This document shows, in pieces, positions 51,956 to 62,701 of a stretch of DNA of 64,000 nucleotides (position 1 is its first letter; each line of letters opens with the position of its first letter). Under the pieces are notes generated by a model, which searched no databases, was not told the DNA's origin, and saw only the letters and a list, made by a program, of their open reading frames with translations. This DNA is from Pseudomonadota bacterium. GTDB taxonomy: Bacteria; Pseudomonadota; Gammaproteobacteria; Xanthomonadales; Rhodanobacteraceae. Made by a program: the position numbers and the translations under genes. The stretch is taken from assembly GCA_021795435.1 (NCBI GenBank), contig JAJYPJ010000007.1, forward strand, positions 1 to 64,000. Direction: 5' to 3'.

Positions 51956-54649
51956 CTAATCCCCGCTATCGCCCGCAAGCAAGGATTGCACCGGTCGTTG
52001 CTCGTGCGCGGCCATCGCATGGATCCGATTCATCTCCGCCGCGTAGGCGGCCGGACCTTTGCTGGCCAGCCATTCCTGACGCATTTGCTCGGCACCGCTG
52101 ACTTTGAGCAAGGCGGTTGGCGAATACCGAGACGATGCCGGCAAGCCATTCCACGCGATGCGCGCCCTGCCGGGCACGCGGGCCAGGGGCCATTGACGGA
52201 ATGGCGAATCGGGCAAACAGGTCCCCCCATTGCGCTCCATGCGAACGCGTGGAGGCAGGACGGGTTCTGCCGCGACATGAGCGGTTGTCCGCCAGATCCC
52301 TTGCAGCACGTGCGCATTGGCATCCCACTGTGACATCGGTGGTACCCCCGCGATCGCCTCGATCGTTCGCAGCAAGTCGACCTGGGATAGATGCTCGCTG
52401 ACCAGGACGCCGGGTCGCACCCATGGTCCGAGCGCCACAGCGAAAGTTCGATGCGCGTCGATGTGGTCGGCACCCGATTGCGCATCATCCTCAGTCAAGA
52501 GAACGAGCGTGTGCTTCCAGGCCGGAAGGAGGGACAGCGTGTGGATCACGTCGGCGGTAGCCTCGTCATTGTTGGCGACGTAACTGTCAGGACTCGCCAT
52601 GCAAGCCGCCATCCCGGCAGTGTGGTCGTCGGGCAACCACAGGTAGATGACGCGAGGTAGATGCCTCGCGTGAGCGCGGATCCAGGCGTCGGCAATGCCT
52701 GCACGGCGCGTGTCCAATATCATGCGGTCCCACGCCGGGTAGGCAACGGCCAGGTGAGCGCGCAGCGATGCCGAGATATTTCCGATCTTGTTGCGTGCCG
52801 CGAACTCGCCGAAGTCCTCGAAATCGACGTGGTGGGCGAGCAAATCATCGAACAGGAATAGGCGCCCCGGGTAGGTTACCCAAGGGTTGCTCCAATGGCC
52901 GAGCGACGAGAGGTTGGCGTAAATCGCGTACGGATTCCGAGCCATCGCCTCGTGCGGCACGAGGTCCTGCGTCCAACCGGAATTGGCGATATAGCCGCGG
53001 TTCGAGTAATACAATGGCCATGTGCGCTGCACGAAATCGGAGTCGGAGCCAGCTGTCGTCCACTGGTGACCTTGTGAAGTCACTTCGCCGTCGGCATAGA
53101 AATGGACGAACAGCGCGCCGCTTGAGGCCAGGTGGTAGAGATTCGGCAACTCGCGCGGACCGTAAAGGTCAAGGCTGGCGTCGGCCCAACGGCCCGCCGC
53201 ACGGTACCGGCCCAAGTCCTCGTCAAAGGTCTTGTTCTCGCGCAGGATGAACACGACGTGATGGATATGCGCGTGCAACCAAGCCGAGGCCTGGGCATTG
53301 GCCGCATCGCGTGCGCGGCGTTGGACATCACTGAATCCGTCGTCCGCGAGCGCCTTCGCGGTCCAGGCGCTCGCATGAGCGGCCAACATGCGCAGATCGA
53401 CGCGCTGCAGGAGGCCATGCATGAAATCGCCCACCCACTGATGCTTGAGATTGGGCCCACTTCCCATGCCTTTGGCGCTGGCCACGTACAGCCCATGACC
53501 GTTGACCGCGACCGCGGTCGGATACCAACCCGTGGGAATCAGGGCCACGCGGGTATTCGTAGTCAAGTCGTAGACCGCGACGTCGTCATTGCCCGCGTTG
53601 GCGACGAACAACCGTCCTCCGGAGACGGCCAAGCCATCGGGATACGAGCCCGGAGGTGCTCCGGGGTAGGGCGAATCATCGAGGACGCGGACGGCCCGAA
53701 GGCTGCGCGTATCGACTGCCACGATGCGGTCGATATTGGCGTCGGCTACCCAGACGATGGCCGTGCCGGGCTGCGCCGCCAACGCCGTGGGATGGGCGCC
53801 AGCGGCGAGGCTTCTGGGGCCGATGGATGGCCCGGTCGGCACTTCGCCGAGGACCTTCCACGCTGCTCGATCGACCACAGTAACCCCATTTCCGCCCCAA
53901 TCGCTGACAACCAGTCGCTTTCCACCATCCGCGAACGTCACCGCAAAGGGGTAGCTGCCGATGTTCAGGTAGGACGTCGCGCCGCTGGCGAGGTTGATCC
54001 GCGCCAAGCTGTTCGATAGCAATCCCGTGACATATGCATGCACCTTGTTCGGACCGATGACCACACTGTCCGGGTAGAACCGCCGAGGTTGCTGCCAATT
54101 CCCGGCGTACTGATAGGGATATTGAGACGCGGGGAACGGTTGCCAGTCCAGTCGATACTCGCGCGTGAGGCGCAGCGCGCCATGCCGCATTTCAAGCGCG
54201 AGCAGGTTGTCGCTGCTGCCACCTGTCACGTACAGCCGACCGTCAGCGCCCGCAGCGATGCCTTGGTACAGGCTCTGGCCTGGAATGGCATCACTCGCGA
54301 AGCCTCGGGAAGGACCAGCGGCGCCTTGGGCTACCACGGCCCCCGGTGACGCCGATGAATGGCCGGGCCGGAGGACGGTGTGGATGGAAGCATGCGCGCG
54401 AAGGTCACGCGCCGAATAAACTTGGACGCTTTGCCATTTCGCGGCTCCATCGTTGACGACCGCGACGTCATCGCCAGCCGCGAGCACGGCGACGGGAAAG
54501 TTAGGGGTTGCTGCAAGCTGTCCGACGGGTGTCAGCGTCCGGCCACTCGGAAGTCGCGCCGATGGGCCCGATGATGCGGCAAGCGCCGCTGCAGGCGGCA
54601 GCGCAAGCGCGGCGAGCAAGATCGTTGACGTGCGCATGGGAGCACTCAT
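51956..54649 (-). CDS. Beta-propeller (YVTN-like) plus alkaline-phosphatase-superfamily phosphoesterase
   Basis: Repeated propeller blades (YPDGLAVSGGRLFVANAGNDDVAVYDLTTNTRVALIPTGWYPTAVAV) and phosphoesterase start IHHVVFILRENKTFDEDLGRY, LLTEDDAQSGADHIDAHR. Confidence 0.9.
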   Translation of the reverse strand: MSAPMRTSTILLAALALPPAAALAASSGPSARLPSGRTLTPVGQLAATPNFPVAVLAAGDDVAVVNDGAAKWQSVQVYSARDLRAHASIHTVLRPGHSSASPGAVVAQGAAGPSRGFASDAIPGQSLYQGIAAGADGRLYVTGGSSDNLLALEMRHGALRLTREYRLDWQPFPASQYPYQYAGNWQQPRRFYPDSVVIGPNKVHAYVTGLLSNSLARINLASGATSYLNIGSYPFAVTFADGGKRLVVSDWGGNGVTVVDRAAWKVLGEVPTGPSIGPRSLAAGAHPTALAAQPGTAIVWVADANIDRIVAVDTRSLRAVRVLDDSPYPGAPPGSYPDGLAVSGGRLFVANAGNDDVAVYDLTTNTRVALIPTGWYPTAVAVNGHGLYVASAKGMGSGPNLKHQWVGDFMHGLLQRVDLRMLAAHASAWTAKALADDGFSDVQRRARDAANAQASAWLHAHIHHVVFILRENKTFDEDLGRYRAAGRWADASLDLYGPRELPNLYHLASSGALFVHFYADGEVTSQGHQWTTAGSDSDFVQRTWPLYYSNRGYIANSGWTQDLVPHEAMARNPYAIYANLSSLGHWSNPWVTYPGRLFLFDDLLAHHVDFEDFGEFAARNKIGNISASLRAHLAVAYPAWDRMILDTRRAGIADAWIRAHARHLPRVIYLWLPDDHTAGMAACMASPDSYVANNDEATADVIHTLSLLPAWKHTLVLLTEDDAQSGADHIDAHRTFAVALGPWVRPGVLVSEHLSQVDLLRTIEAIAGVPPMSQWDANAHVLQGIWRTTAHVAAEPVLPPRVRMERNGGTCLPDSPFRQWPLARVPGRARIAWNGLPASSRYSPTALLKVSGAEQMRQEWLASKGPAAYAAEMNRIHAMAAHEQRPVQSLLAGDSGD

Positions 54650-54797
54650 CTAGGTGGGTGAGGATGCACGGTAATGGCAACGTGCGTCGCGCAGATGATC
54701 GAATGACGCCAAAAGCATCACGGCGGCACTACGATTGCGCAAGATGGTTTCGGCATGCCGCTGCGAGTCCCATTGGGGAATGCGCGACAATACCAAC

Positions 54798-55562
54798 ATG
54801 AAAATCGCGACTTGGAACGTGAACTCGCTCGCGGTGCGCCTCCCGCACGTGTTGGCGTGGCTCGAGGCCGAACAGCCTGATGTGCTTGCGCTGCAGGAGA
54901 CGAAGCTCGAAGACGACCGATTCCCCGTCAAGGACTTTGCGGCGATCGGCTACCAGGCGGCATTCACCGGGCAAAAGACCTACAATGGCGTCGCGTTATT
55001 GTCTAGGACGCCCTTGTCGGCGGTGTTGAACGGTCTGCCAGGGCTCGACGACCCGCAACGTCGGTTTCTTGCCGCGGACGTGCATGGCTTGCGTGTGGTC
55101 AACCTCTATGTCGTCAATGGCCAGGCTGTGGGCAGCGACAAGTACGACTACAAGCTGCGCTGGTTGACGGCCTTGCGCGAGTATCTGCGAGGCGAACTGA
55201 TGCGACGGCCGGAATTGTTGGCGCTTGGCGATTTCAATATCGCGCCCGAGGACCGTGACGTCCATGACCCGACAATGTGGCATGAGCAGATCTTGTGCAG
55301 CCTGCCCGAGCGAGAGGCGCTGCGGTCCTTGCTGGCACTTGGGCTCGAAGATAGCTTCCGCGTTTTCGAACAGGGCGATGGCCACTATTCGTGGTGGGAC
55401 TATCGGCAGGGCGCGTTTCGTCGCGACTTGGGTCTTCGTATCGACCTGATACTGACGAGCAAGGCGCTGCATCCTCGATTACGGGGTGCGCGGATTGATC
55501 GCGCTGCTCGTGCGTGGGAGCGTCCGTCGGACCATGCGCCCGTTGTTTTGGAGCTGACATGA
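54798..55562 (+). CDS. xthA: Exodeoxyribonuclease III
   Basis: [61 protein letters not shown]. Confidence 0.95.
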   Translation: MKIATWNVNSLAVRLPHVLAWLEAEQPDVLALQETKLEDDRFPVKDFAAIGYQAAFTGQKTYNGVALLSRTPLSAVLNGLPGLDDPQRRFLAADVHGLRVVNLYVVNGQAVGSDKYDYKLRWLTALREYLRGELMRRPELLALGDFNIAPEDRDVHDPTMWHEQILCSLPEREALRSLLALGLEDSFRVFEQGDGHYSWWDYRQGAFRRDLGLRIDLILTSKALHPRLRGARIDRAARAWERPSDHAPVVLELT

Positions 55563-56224
55563 ACGATGATCTCACGCTCTCGCTCACCGACGCTGAAATG
55601 GACGAGCTAGACCTGTTTCTGCGGCGCCACAACTGCGAAGAGGGGCCGCTGCTCGATGGCGTCCACGGCTTGCTCACAGCGCTCAGCGTCGGACCTGAGC
55701 CAGCTCGCCCGGATGAATGGCTTCCGGAAGTGCTTCACGAACCGTTCGCTGATGCGGCCGAGGGAAACCGGATTCTTACCCTCCTTGCCCGCCTCAATGA
55801 CTCGATCGTGATGGAGATCGAGCATGAGCGGTATGAGCCGATACTCGGAGAGGTTGACACCGATACCGGCGACACCGCGTTGAGCGCCGCAGGCTGGTGC
55901 CACGGTTTTGCCCATGGCATCAACCTCCGCGCTGATCTGTGGGAGGCGCGCCTGGCCGAGGACCATGAACTGATGCAATTGCTCGGCCCCGTCGTTGCGT
56001 TGGCCATCGACTCGGGCGCTCTCGGCACCGAGGAGCCCGTTGATCCGCTGGACGATGTCAGCTACGACGGATTCCTTTCGCAGTTGCCTGAGGCCGTTGG
56101 CGCGCTCGCGGAATATTGGCGCGTCCATCCTCCTACCCTACGCGAGCAAGTGCTTGCGGGGGCGGGTGGTGGCGGCACGCCGGGGCCGAACGCTGGACGT
56201 CGAGGTGGCCAGTTGCTGCATTGA
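55559..56224 (+). CDS. UPF0149 / YecA-YgfB family protein
   Basis: [47 protein letters not shown] overlap with xthA. Confidence 0.85.
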   Translation: MNDDLTLSLTDAEMDELDLFLRRHNCEEGPLLDGVHGLLTALSVGPEPARPDEWLPEVLHEPFADAAEGNRILTLLARLNDSIVMEIEHERYEPILGEVDTDTGDTALSAAGWCHGFAHGINLRADLWEARLAEDHELMQLLGPVVALAIDSGALGTEEPVDPLDDVSYDGFLSQLPEAVGALAEYWRVHPPTLREQVLAGAGGGGTPGPNAGRRGGQLLH

Positions 56225-56342
56225 GGCTGTGGCCACCGACTGCCATCGCCCAATGCCCGCGTCGTCGCGCCGCGCTGAAGCGAGGAACGCTTCCGATCCG
56301 CACGTGTCGCCAGAGCCCAGCGCAGCCAGGACGAAGGTCGAG

Positions 56343-57176
56343 CTATAGGCGTCCTGAGCGATAATCGTCGATCGCCTGGCGGATCTCTGCCTCGGTGTTC
56401 ATGACGAATGGACCCCAGCGCGCGACCGGTTCGCGTAGCGGAGCGGCTGCGGCGAGAATCATCCGCACTTTGCCAAGCGGTGCCGAGAGTTCGACCGAGT
56501 CGCCCTCACCCAGCACTCCCAGTTCACCAAGCGGCAAGGAGCTGGAACCCACGGCCAATTCTGCGCCCTCGAATGGGTACACGAACGCTGTATGGGTGGC
56601 CGGCACGGGCAGGCTTAGCCGGGATCCGGCATCCAACGTAATGTCAACGAAGAGGGGGTTGGTGACAACGCCGCTGACAGGTCCTTCGGCGCCCAGGACG
56701 TTACCGGCGATCACGCGGAGCCGCGCGCCAGATAGAGGCGCGCAGACGGGGATGCGCTCCGGTTCGATGTCCTGGTAGCGGGGGGGCATCATTTTGTGCG
56801 TTGCGGGAAGGTTGACCCACAGCTGGAAGCCGCGCATTTCGCCTTCGCTCTGCTCCGGCATCTCCGAGTGGACGAGGCCGCGACCAGCAGTCATCCACTG
56901 CGCTCCACCTGCCGTCAGCAACCCGCTATTGCCCACGCTATCTCGGTGGCGCATGCGACCTGCAAGCATGTACGTGACGGTCTCGAAACCTCGGTGCGGA
57001 TGATCGGGGAAACCGGCGATATAGTCCGACCCTTGGTTTGATCCGAAGGCATCGAGCAGCAGGAATGGATCGAGGCTATCCAGTGCCGGCTGACCGATAA
57101 TGCGCGTCAGCCGCACGCCGGCGCCATCGCTGGCGGGCAGCCCCCTGACACGTCGGATGATGTTGCGGTTGCTCAC
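56343..57176 (-). CDS. Pirin family protein
   Basis: LDPFLLLDAFGSNQGSDYIAGFPDHPHRGFETVTYMLAGRMRHRDSVGNSGLLTAGGAQWMTAGRGLVHSEMP; GTG start inferred. Confidence 0.93.
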   Translation of the reverse strand: MSNRNIIRRVRGLPASDGAGVRLTRIIGQPALDSLDPFLLLDAFGSNQGSDYIAGFPDHPHRGFETVTYMLAGRMRHRDSVGNSGLLTAGGAQWMTAGRGLVHSEMPEQSEGEMRGFQLWVNLPATHKMMPPRYQDIEPERIPVCAPLSGARLRVIAGNVLGAEGPVSGVVTNPLFVDITLDAGSRLSLPVPATHTAFVYPFEGAELAVGSSSLPLGELGVLGEGDSVELSAPLGKVRMILAAAAPLREPVARWGPFVMNTEAEIRQAIDDYRSGRL

Positions 57177-57292
57177 GAAGGAGATCTCCTGTGCCGGCGA
57201 TTGGGCGTGGCAACGAACATGCGCCCGCGTCGCCCGCAAGCAAGGCCCCACGGGCGAACGCACTGTGCACTGCCGGGCAACAGCCCAACGCT

Positions 57293-60200
57293 TCAGCCGC
57301 CCGGGGTGGCAGCCAAGAGCAGATCCAGATCCGACTGGTCGAAGCTGAGTCGTTCGCGCGTGCCACCGCCCTCCAAGACAGCTTCCGCAAGCAATGCCTT
57401 GCGTTGTTTGAGCTCCTCGATGCGTTCCTCGACGGTGCCCGCAGCGACCAGTCGGTACACAAAGACAGGCTTGTCCTGGCCGATGCGGTGGGCACGATCA
57501 ACCGCCTGAGCTTCGGCTGCGGGGTTCCACCACGGGTCGTAGTGGATCACGGTATCCGCGGCGGTCAGATTGAGGCCCACACCGCCCGCCTTCAGCGACA
57601 GCAGAAACAGCGGCACCTCACCGGCCTGGAAACGACGCACCGGGGCCGCGCGATCACGGGTATCACCCGTCAGCATGACGAACGGAATCCGCAAGCGCTC
57701 GAGCTCATGGGCGATCAGGGCCAGCATGCTCGTGAATTGACTGAATAAAAGGACGCTGCGGCCTTCGTCCACCAGTGCCGGCAGCATTTCCATCAACAGT
57801 TCAAGTTTGGCGGATTCCTGTATGCCCCGCGCGGCCTCCAGCTTGACCAATCGAGGGTCGCAGCAAGCCTGTCGCAACTTCAGCAGCGCATCCAGCACGA
57901 CGATCCCGCTGTGCTCAATTCCGCGTTGCGCGATCACCTGACGAAGCTCTTCCGCAAGGCTTAGCCGAAGGCTTTCGTAAAGCTCCCGCTGCCGTCCTTC
58001 CAATCGCACGGAACGGGTGATTTCCGTTTTTGCGGGCAATTCCCGGGCGACCTGCGCTTTGGTGCGCCTGAGGATGAACGGCGCGATCCGGCGATTGAGC
58101 CGCGCTTGGGCCTCGACGTCTGTCTGTTTCTCAATGGGCTGGCGATAGAACCTGCGGAAGCTATGCTCGTCCCCAAGCAGGCCGGGCACTGCGAGGTCAA
58201 GTTGCGCCCACAGTTCGCCAAGATGGTTTTCCAATGGCGTGCCGGTCAGCGCCATAACCCGCGGGATGACGAGTTCCTTGAGCGCGCGGCGCGCGCGCGT
58301 GCGCGGATTCTTGACCTGTTGTGCCTCGTCCAGTACCGCCAGGGAAAAGGGTTGCCTGCGAAGCGTCGCAACGTCTCTCGGTAGCAAGGCATACGTGGTC
58401 AGCACCACGTCGCTGGATGACATGGATGCGAATCGCTCGCCGCGCTGCGCGCCATGCAACGTGAGCAGCCGCAAACCTGGCGCGAAGCGCGCGCTTTCCT
58501 GCTCCCAGTTGGGGATAAGGCTCGTCGGCACCACCAGGAGCACTGGCGCCAGCAGGCTCCCCCGGTCTTTGAGGGCCAACAGGTGCGCGAGCAACTGCAC
58601 GGTCTTGCCAAGGCCCATGTCGTCCGCGAGAACACCGCCCAATCCTGCCTCTGCCAACGCATTCATCCAGCGCAATCCTTCCCGCTGGTAGCCACGCAGT
58701 TCCGCCTTCAGCGAAGGCGGCGGAGTGTCACTGGCTTCGGCAGCCGCGCGCAGCAGGCGCTGCGTGAAGCCGCTCAGTTCCGCAGGGGCTTCGAATGGGC
58801 GATCCGCCGGCATGGCACTGCGCAACTCGCTAAGTCGGCCCGCTTGTACCTTCGGTAGATGCAAGCGCGGGCGAGGGCGGTCCAGGTACTCGGCCAATGG
58901 CGCCAAAAGGGCGCGAAGCGCGGCCAGGCGAACCGGAATGCGGCGGCGTGCATCCACAGGCGCGTACCAAACGGCGTCTTCCGGTTCATGCGCCGCTGGC
59001 GCTAGGCTGATTTGGCGCTCCGCCAATGCCTGCGCGACGGCCGGCAGGAGATTGATGCGGTGGCCTTCCAGCTCGAGTCCGACCTCCAAGGAAAACGATT
59101 GCCCGTCATCCTCTGGCGTTGCCACGCCGTACCACTGCGGCGCACCCTCGAGCACCTCGAATGGGAAACTGGCCGCATAGTCAAACTGGACGCCCTCTGC
59201 CTCGAGCTTGGCGCGCAACCCCAGCCATCGCGCAGGCGTATTGACCTCCAGTGCTCCGGCATGTCCGGCACCCGGGAATAGCCAAGCGTCCTCTGGCAAG
59301 GTATCCGCCAAGTCCCAAGGCAACCCTTCCGTATCGACGGCCGGGGTAAGACCTGCCGCCTCCAGTTGTTCCATGGCGGCCAGTTCCTCGGCCCGCTTCC
59401 GGGCGATTTCCACCAGGCGACCGTCGCGCAAGCGGCGCACGAGACCTTCTCCTCCGCGGCCAGGCAGTCGTTCGCCGCCGTAGTCGAAGCTCAATCTTCC
59501 GAAGGCTAGTGGCGGTGTTCCTGCGCCCAGCCGTGCGTGGCGAGTCAGCGCATGCAGGGTCAGCACGGCTTTCGGGTTGAGATCGGCCTTGGCCACCCCG
59601 TCAAACGAGCGTGGCGTGGGAATCTGTGCCGCCCAATGGGTGCCTTGCAGAAGGCTGGCGACCGCGCCGCTCGCCTCGGGCGGCAGCGGCGGCAGGTCCA
59701 GCATCGCAGCGGCGCCGGCATCGGCATCCATCATCGATAGGCTCGCATGTTCGGCATCAAGGACCCACAGCGTCCCAATTCGCAGCAGACGTTGCCCGGC
59801 AAGCAGCTGCGGCTGCAGACGTTGGCGCCCATCGCGTTCCATCAACCAGCTCCAGCGCAGCGGTTGGGCGGTCCCACGCTGCATATGAAGGCCGGCAACG
59901 CCGCCGAATAAGCAGGGCGCGCTATCCAGCATCTCCATTAACAAGGCATCACCCAGTGCGCCGGTCAGACGTGCATAGCTGCGGCCCTTGCGAGTGATTT
60001 GTGTCAGGCCCAGCAAGCTACTCGCCAGTCGCTGCTGCGCAACGCCCAATCCGCTGGCGGGCAGATGCCGGGCGTCGAGAGGCAAGGGTCTTGCGTAGCG
60101 ACCGTTGCCCAGAGCACTGAGCAGGACCGGCGCGACGTCCAATTCCGCAGCGGCCTGCCCTTCGACTTGGTTGATTTCGAGCAAGAATCCGAGCACGCCG

Positions 60201-60313
60201 AGTTGCCCGGTTGCCGCGGGGCCAGCGGCAAACAGTCGCCGCCATGCGACCGGCAGGTCATCTAATCGTGCCGGTCCGATTGCCGGCTGCATGCGCGTCG
60301 GGTTACCGCCCAA
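57293..60313 (-). CDS. SNF2/DEAD-like helicase
   Basis: GVLADDMGLGKTVQLLAHLLAL, LDEAQQVKNPRTRARRALKEL, GGVGLNLTAADTVIHYDPWWNPAAEAQAVDRAHRIGQDKPVFVYRL. Confidence 0.94.
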   Translation of the reverse strand: MGGNPTRMQPAIGPARLDDLPVAWRRLFAAGPAATGQLGVLGFLLEINQVEGQAAAELDVAPVLLSALGNGRYARPLPLDARHLPASGLGVAQQRLASSLLGLTQITRKGRSYARLTGALGDALLMEMLDSAPCLFGGVAGLHMQRGTAQPLRWSWLMERDGRQRLQPQLLAGQRLLRIGTLWVLDAEHASLSMMDADAGAAAMLDLPPLPPEASGAVASLLQGTHWAAQIPTPRSFDGVAKADLNPKAVLTLHALTRHARLGAGTPPLAFGRLSFDYGGERLPGRGGEGLVRRLRDGRLVEIARKRAEELAAMEQLEAAGLTPAVDTEGLPWDLADTLPEDAWLFPGAGHAGALEVNTPARWLGLRAKLEAEGVQFDYAASFPFEVLEGAPQWYGVATPEDDGQSFSLEVGLELEGHRINLLPAVAQALAERQISLAPAAHEPEDAVWYAPVDARRRIPVRLAALRALLAPLAEYLDRPRPRLHLPKVQAGRLSELRSAMPADRPFEAPAELSGFTQRLLRAAAEASDTPPPSLKAELRGYQREGLRWMNALAEAGLGGVLADDMGLGKTVQLLAHLLALKDRGSLLAPVLLVVPTSLIPNWEQESARFAPGLRLLTLHGAQRGERFASMSSSDVVLTTYALLPRDVATLRRQPFSLAVLDEAQQVKNPRTRARRALKELVIPRVMALTGTPLENHLGELWAQLDLAVPGLLGDEHSFRRFYRQPIEKQTDVEAQARLNRRIAPFILRRTKAQVARELPAKTEITRSVRLEGRQRELYESLRLSLAEELRQVIAQRGIEHSGIVVLDALLKLRQACCDPRLVKLEAARGIQESAKLELLMEMLPALVDEGRSVLLFSQFTSMLALIAHELERLRIPFVMLTGDTRDRAAPVRRFQAGEVPLFLLSLKAGGVGLNLTAADTVIHYDPWWNPAAEAQAVDRAHRIGQDKPVFVYRLVAAGTVEERIEELKQRKALLAEAVLEGGGTRERLSFDQSDLDLLLAATPGG

Positions 60314-60402
60314 GATGCCGTTCCCAATGCCCGGCGGGCATTAAACCCTACGAGCTTAGCACCGCACGCGCGGGTTGCAGGGCGGCTGCCGCACGTCGGA
60401 CG

Positions 60403-61428
60403 TCAGTGGCGCCCGAAGAGGCCAGCCGGGTATTCCGGCTTCTGCTCGCGCGCGAGCAAGGCCTGAAGGCCCTCTGCGGGCGTCATCGTGCCCCGCAGGA
60501 CGGCCCGCACATGGAAGCTGATGGGAAGATCCAAGTCCACCCGTTCGGCGAGGCGCATGACCTCCTCTGCCGTCACGACGCTTTCGACAACCTGGCCAAT
60601 CTCCATCAGCGCTTGCGTCAACGGTACTCCGCGACCAAGAAGGAAACCAAGACGGCGATTGCGCGACAGCTCGCCAGTGCAGGTCAATACCAAATCGCCC
60701 AGTCCCGCAAGACCCATCAACGTCTCGGCCCGCGCACCCAATGCCACGCCCAACCGCAGCATTTCATTCATGCCGCGGGTGATCAGGCCCGCGCGGGCGT
60801 TCAAGCCAAGCTGCATGCCGTCGGCTGCCCCCGTGGCTACTGCGAGCACATTCTTCATTGCACCGCCAAGTTCCGCGCCAAGAACGTCGCTACCGGAATA
60901 GGCTCGCAGTGCAGGTCCATGCAGCAGCCCGGCAAGCCGTTGCGCGAAGGCGATGTCGACCGAATGCACGGTGAGGGCCGTTGGCAGCCCCTGGGCAACC
61001 TCGCGGGCGAAGGATGGTCCAGTGACGACAGCGGCGGGCCGCCCCGGAAAGCTGTCGCCAATCAGTTCATGCAAGAATCGGCCGGTTCCCGGCTCGAATC
61101 CCTTGGTTGCCCAAGCGATTTCCGTTTGCTGCGGAAGTCGCGGCATGAGCTGCTTCAACAGTTCGGCGAAGGCGTGACTGGGGACCACGATCAGGGCGAC
61201 GTCCGCACTGTCCAGCGTCGCGTCAAGGTCGGACAGGCACCGCAATCCCGCCGGCAGGTCCTGCTCGGACAAGTAGCGGGGATTACGTCGCGTACGGTCC
61301 ATGACCGCGAGCTGCTCGGCATCGCGGCCCCACAAGCGCGTTTCGCTGCCGTGCCGTGACAGCGCGGCAGCCAGCGCGGTTCCCCAGGAGCCCGCGCCGA
61401 GAACCGCGACGCGTGTGCGTGCGGTCAT
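60403..61428 (-). CDS. gpsA: Glycerol-3-phosphate dehydrogenase [NAD(P)+]
   Basis: [62 protein letters not shown]. Confidence 0.97.
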   Translation of the reverse strand: MTARTRVAVLGAGSWGTALAAALSRHGSETRLWGRDAEQLAVMDRTRRNPRYLSEQDLPAGLRCLSDLDATLDSADVALIVVPSHAFAELLKQLMPRLPQQTEIAWATKGFEPGTGRFLHELIGDSFPGRPAAVVTGPSFAREVAQGLPTALTVHSVDIAFAQRLAGLLHGPALRAYSGSDVLGAELGGAMKNVLAVATGAADGMQLGLNARAGLITRGMNEMLRLGVALGARAETLMGLAGLGDLVLTCTGELSRNRRLGFLLGRGVPLTQALMEIGQVVESVVTAEEVMRLAERVDLDLPISFHVRAVLRGTMTPAEGLQALLAREQKPEYPAGLFGRH

Positions 61429-61433
61429 TGGCT

Positions 61434-61922
61434 TCAGGCGTGCGCGGCAGGTGCTTCAGGCATGCTGGCGCGACGCTGCTGTTCGGCGTAGAGCGCGTCG
61501 AAATTGATCGGCTGCAGGAAAAACGGCGGGAAACCGCCCTTTTGGATCAGATCGGTTACTGCCTGGCCTGCATAGGGGAACAGCATGTTGGGGCAATAGG
61601 CCCCCAGGATCGCGTCGCGGTTGGCCGTGTCGAAACCGGCAACAGTAAAGATGCCAGCTTGCTGGACTTCGGCCAGATAGACGGTCCGCTCCTCGAGCGT
61701 ACAGGTGAGTGTCACGGTCAGCACGACTTCGTACGCGTCCTGGCCAAGCTCCGTCGCCTTATGGCCGAGATTCAGCTGGATTTGCGGCTGCGCGTTCGCC
61801 TGGCCCAAGTCCTGGAATACCTGTGGTGCGTTGGGTGCCTCGAAAGACACGTCCCGCACGTAGATTTTCTGAAGCGCCAGCTGCGGTTGCTCTGCTTGGC
61901 CGTTGGGGAGTGTTTCTGCCAT
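61434..61922 (-). CDS. secB: Protein-export chaperone SecB
   Basis: [80 protein letters not shown]. Confidence 0.96.
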   Translation of the reverse strand: MAETLPNGQAEQPQLALQKIYVRDVSFEAPNAPQVFQDLGQANAQPQIQLNLGHKATELGQDAYEVVLTVTLTCTLEERTVYLAEVQQAGIFTVAGFDTANRDAILGAYCPNMLFPYAGQAVTDLIQKGGFPPFFLQPINFDALYAEQQRRASMPEAPAAHA

Positions 61923-62198
61923 GGGTGACTCCATCGATTCGTGATTGCGGGAACGCAAAGATCGCGAATCATCCCACAGCGCGCCTGCAGGCGCACGCCC
62001 GGCGAAGTGCGCCGCTTGCTCATGTGGATTCTTGCCGCTATCCTTTCTGGCTCGACCAAGCCAGGCCCGCGTTTGCTGGCCCGCCCGTGCAACGCGATGC
62101 ATGGGCCTAGGGCGCATGTCCAGTATCGCGTGGCCCTTCGGGGCGCTGGGCCGTAGCCGCTCTGGCCAAGGGCGGCAGTTCGTCATCCGGAGATCACT

Positions 62199-62435
62199 AT
62201 GTCTCGCGTCTGCCAAGTCACAGGCAAGGCCGTGCAGGTCGGCAACAACGTCTCGCACGCCAACAACAAGACCCGCCGTCGCTGGCTACCCAACCTTCAC
62301 GAGCGCCGGTTCTGGGTGGCGAGCGAAAATCGATGGGTCAAGTTGCGGGTTTCCAGCCAAGCCCTTCGAACCATCGACAAGAAGGGGATTGAAGCCGTAA
62401 TCGCCGAGCTTCGTGCCCGCGGCGAAAAGGTCTGA
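62199..62435 (+). CDS. rpmB: 50S ribosomal protein L28
   Basis: [40 protein letters not shown]. Confidence 0.98.
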   Translation: MSRVCQVTGKAVQVGNNVSHANNKTRRRWLPNLHERRFWVASENRWVKLRVSSQALRTIDKKGIEAVIAELRARGEKV

Positions 62436-62447
62436 GGAGATCGCACC

Positions 62448-62612
62448 ATGGCATCCAAGCGCGACAAGATTCGTTTGACGTCATCAGCCGGCACGGGCCA
62501 TTTCTACACGACGGACAAGAACAAAAAGAACACGCCGGACAAGATGGAAGTGAAGAAGTATGACCCCGTGGTCCGTAAGCACGTGATCTACAAGGAAGGG
62601 AAGATCAAGTAG
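62448..62612 (+). CDS. rpmG: 50S ribosomal protein L33
   Basis: Read by eye (below the length cut of the ORF track): [54 protein letters not shown], 54 aa. Confidence 0.97.
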   Translation: MASKRDKIRLTSSAGTGHFYTTDKNKKNTPDKMEVKKYDPVVRKHVIYKEGKIK

Positions 62613-62645
62613 GCGTCGCATCCGGCGGCGTGCTGCCGCGCAATC

Positions 62646-62694
62646 CCACGGAAATCAAAAAGCCCGCGCAATGCGGGTTTTTTGATTTCCGTGG
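62646..62694. terminator. Bidirectional intrinsic terminator
   Basis: CCACGGAAATCAAAAAGCCCGC-GCAAT-GCGGGTTTTTTGATTTCCGTGG, near-perfect inverted repeat with A/T tracts on both flanks of the GC stem, between convergent rpmG and the O-antigen-ligase-like gene. Confidence 0.9.
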
Positions 62695-62701
62695 TCTACG
62701 C

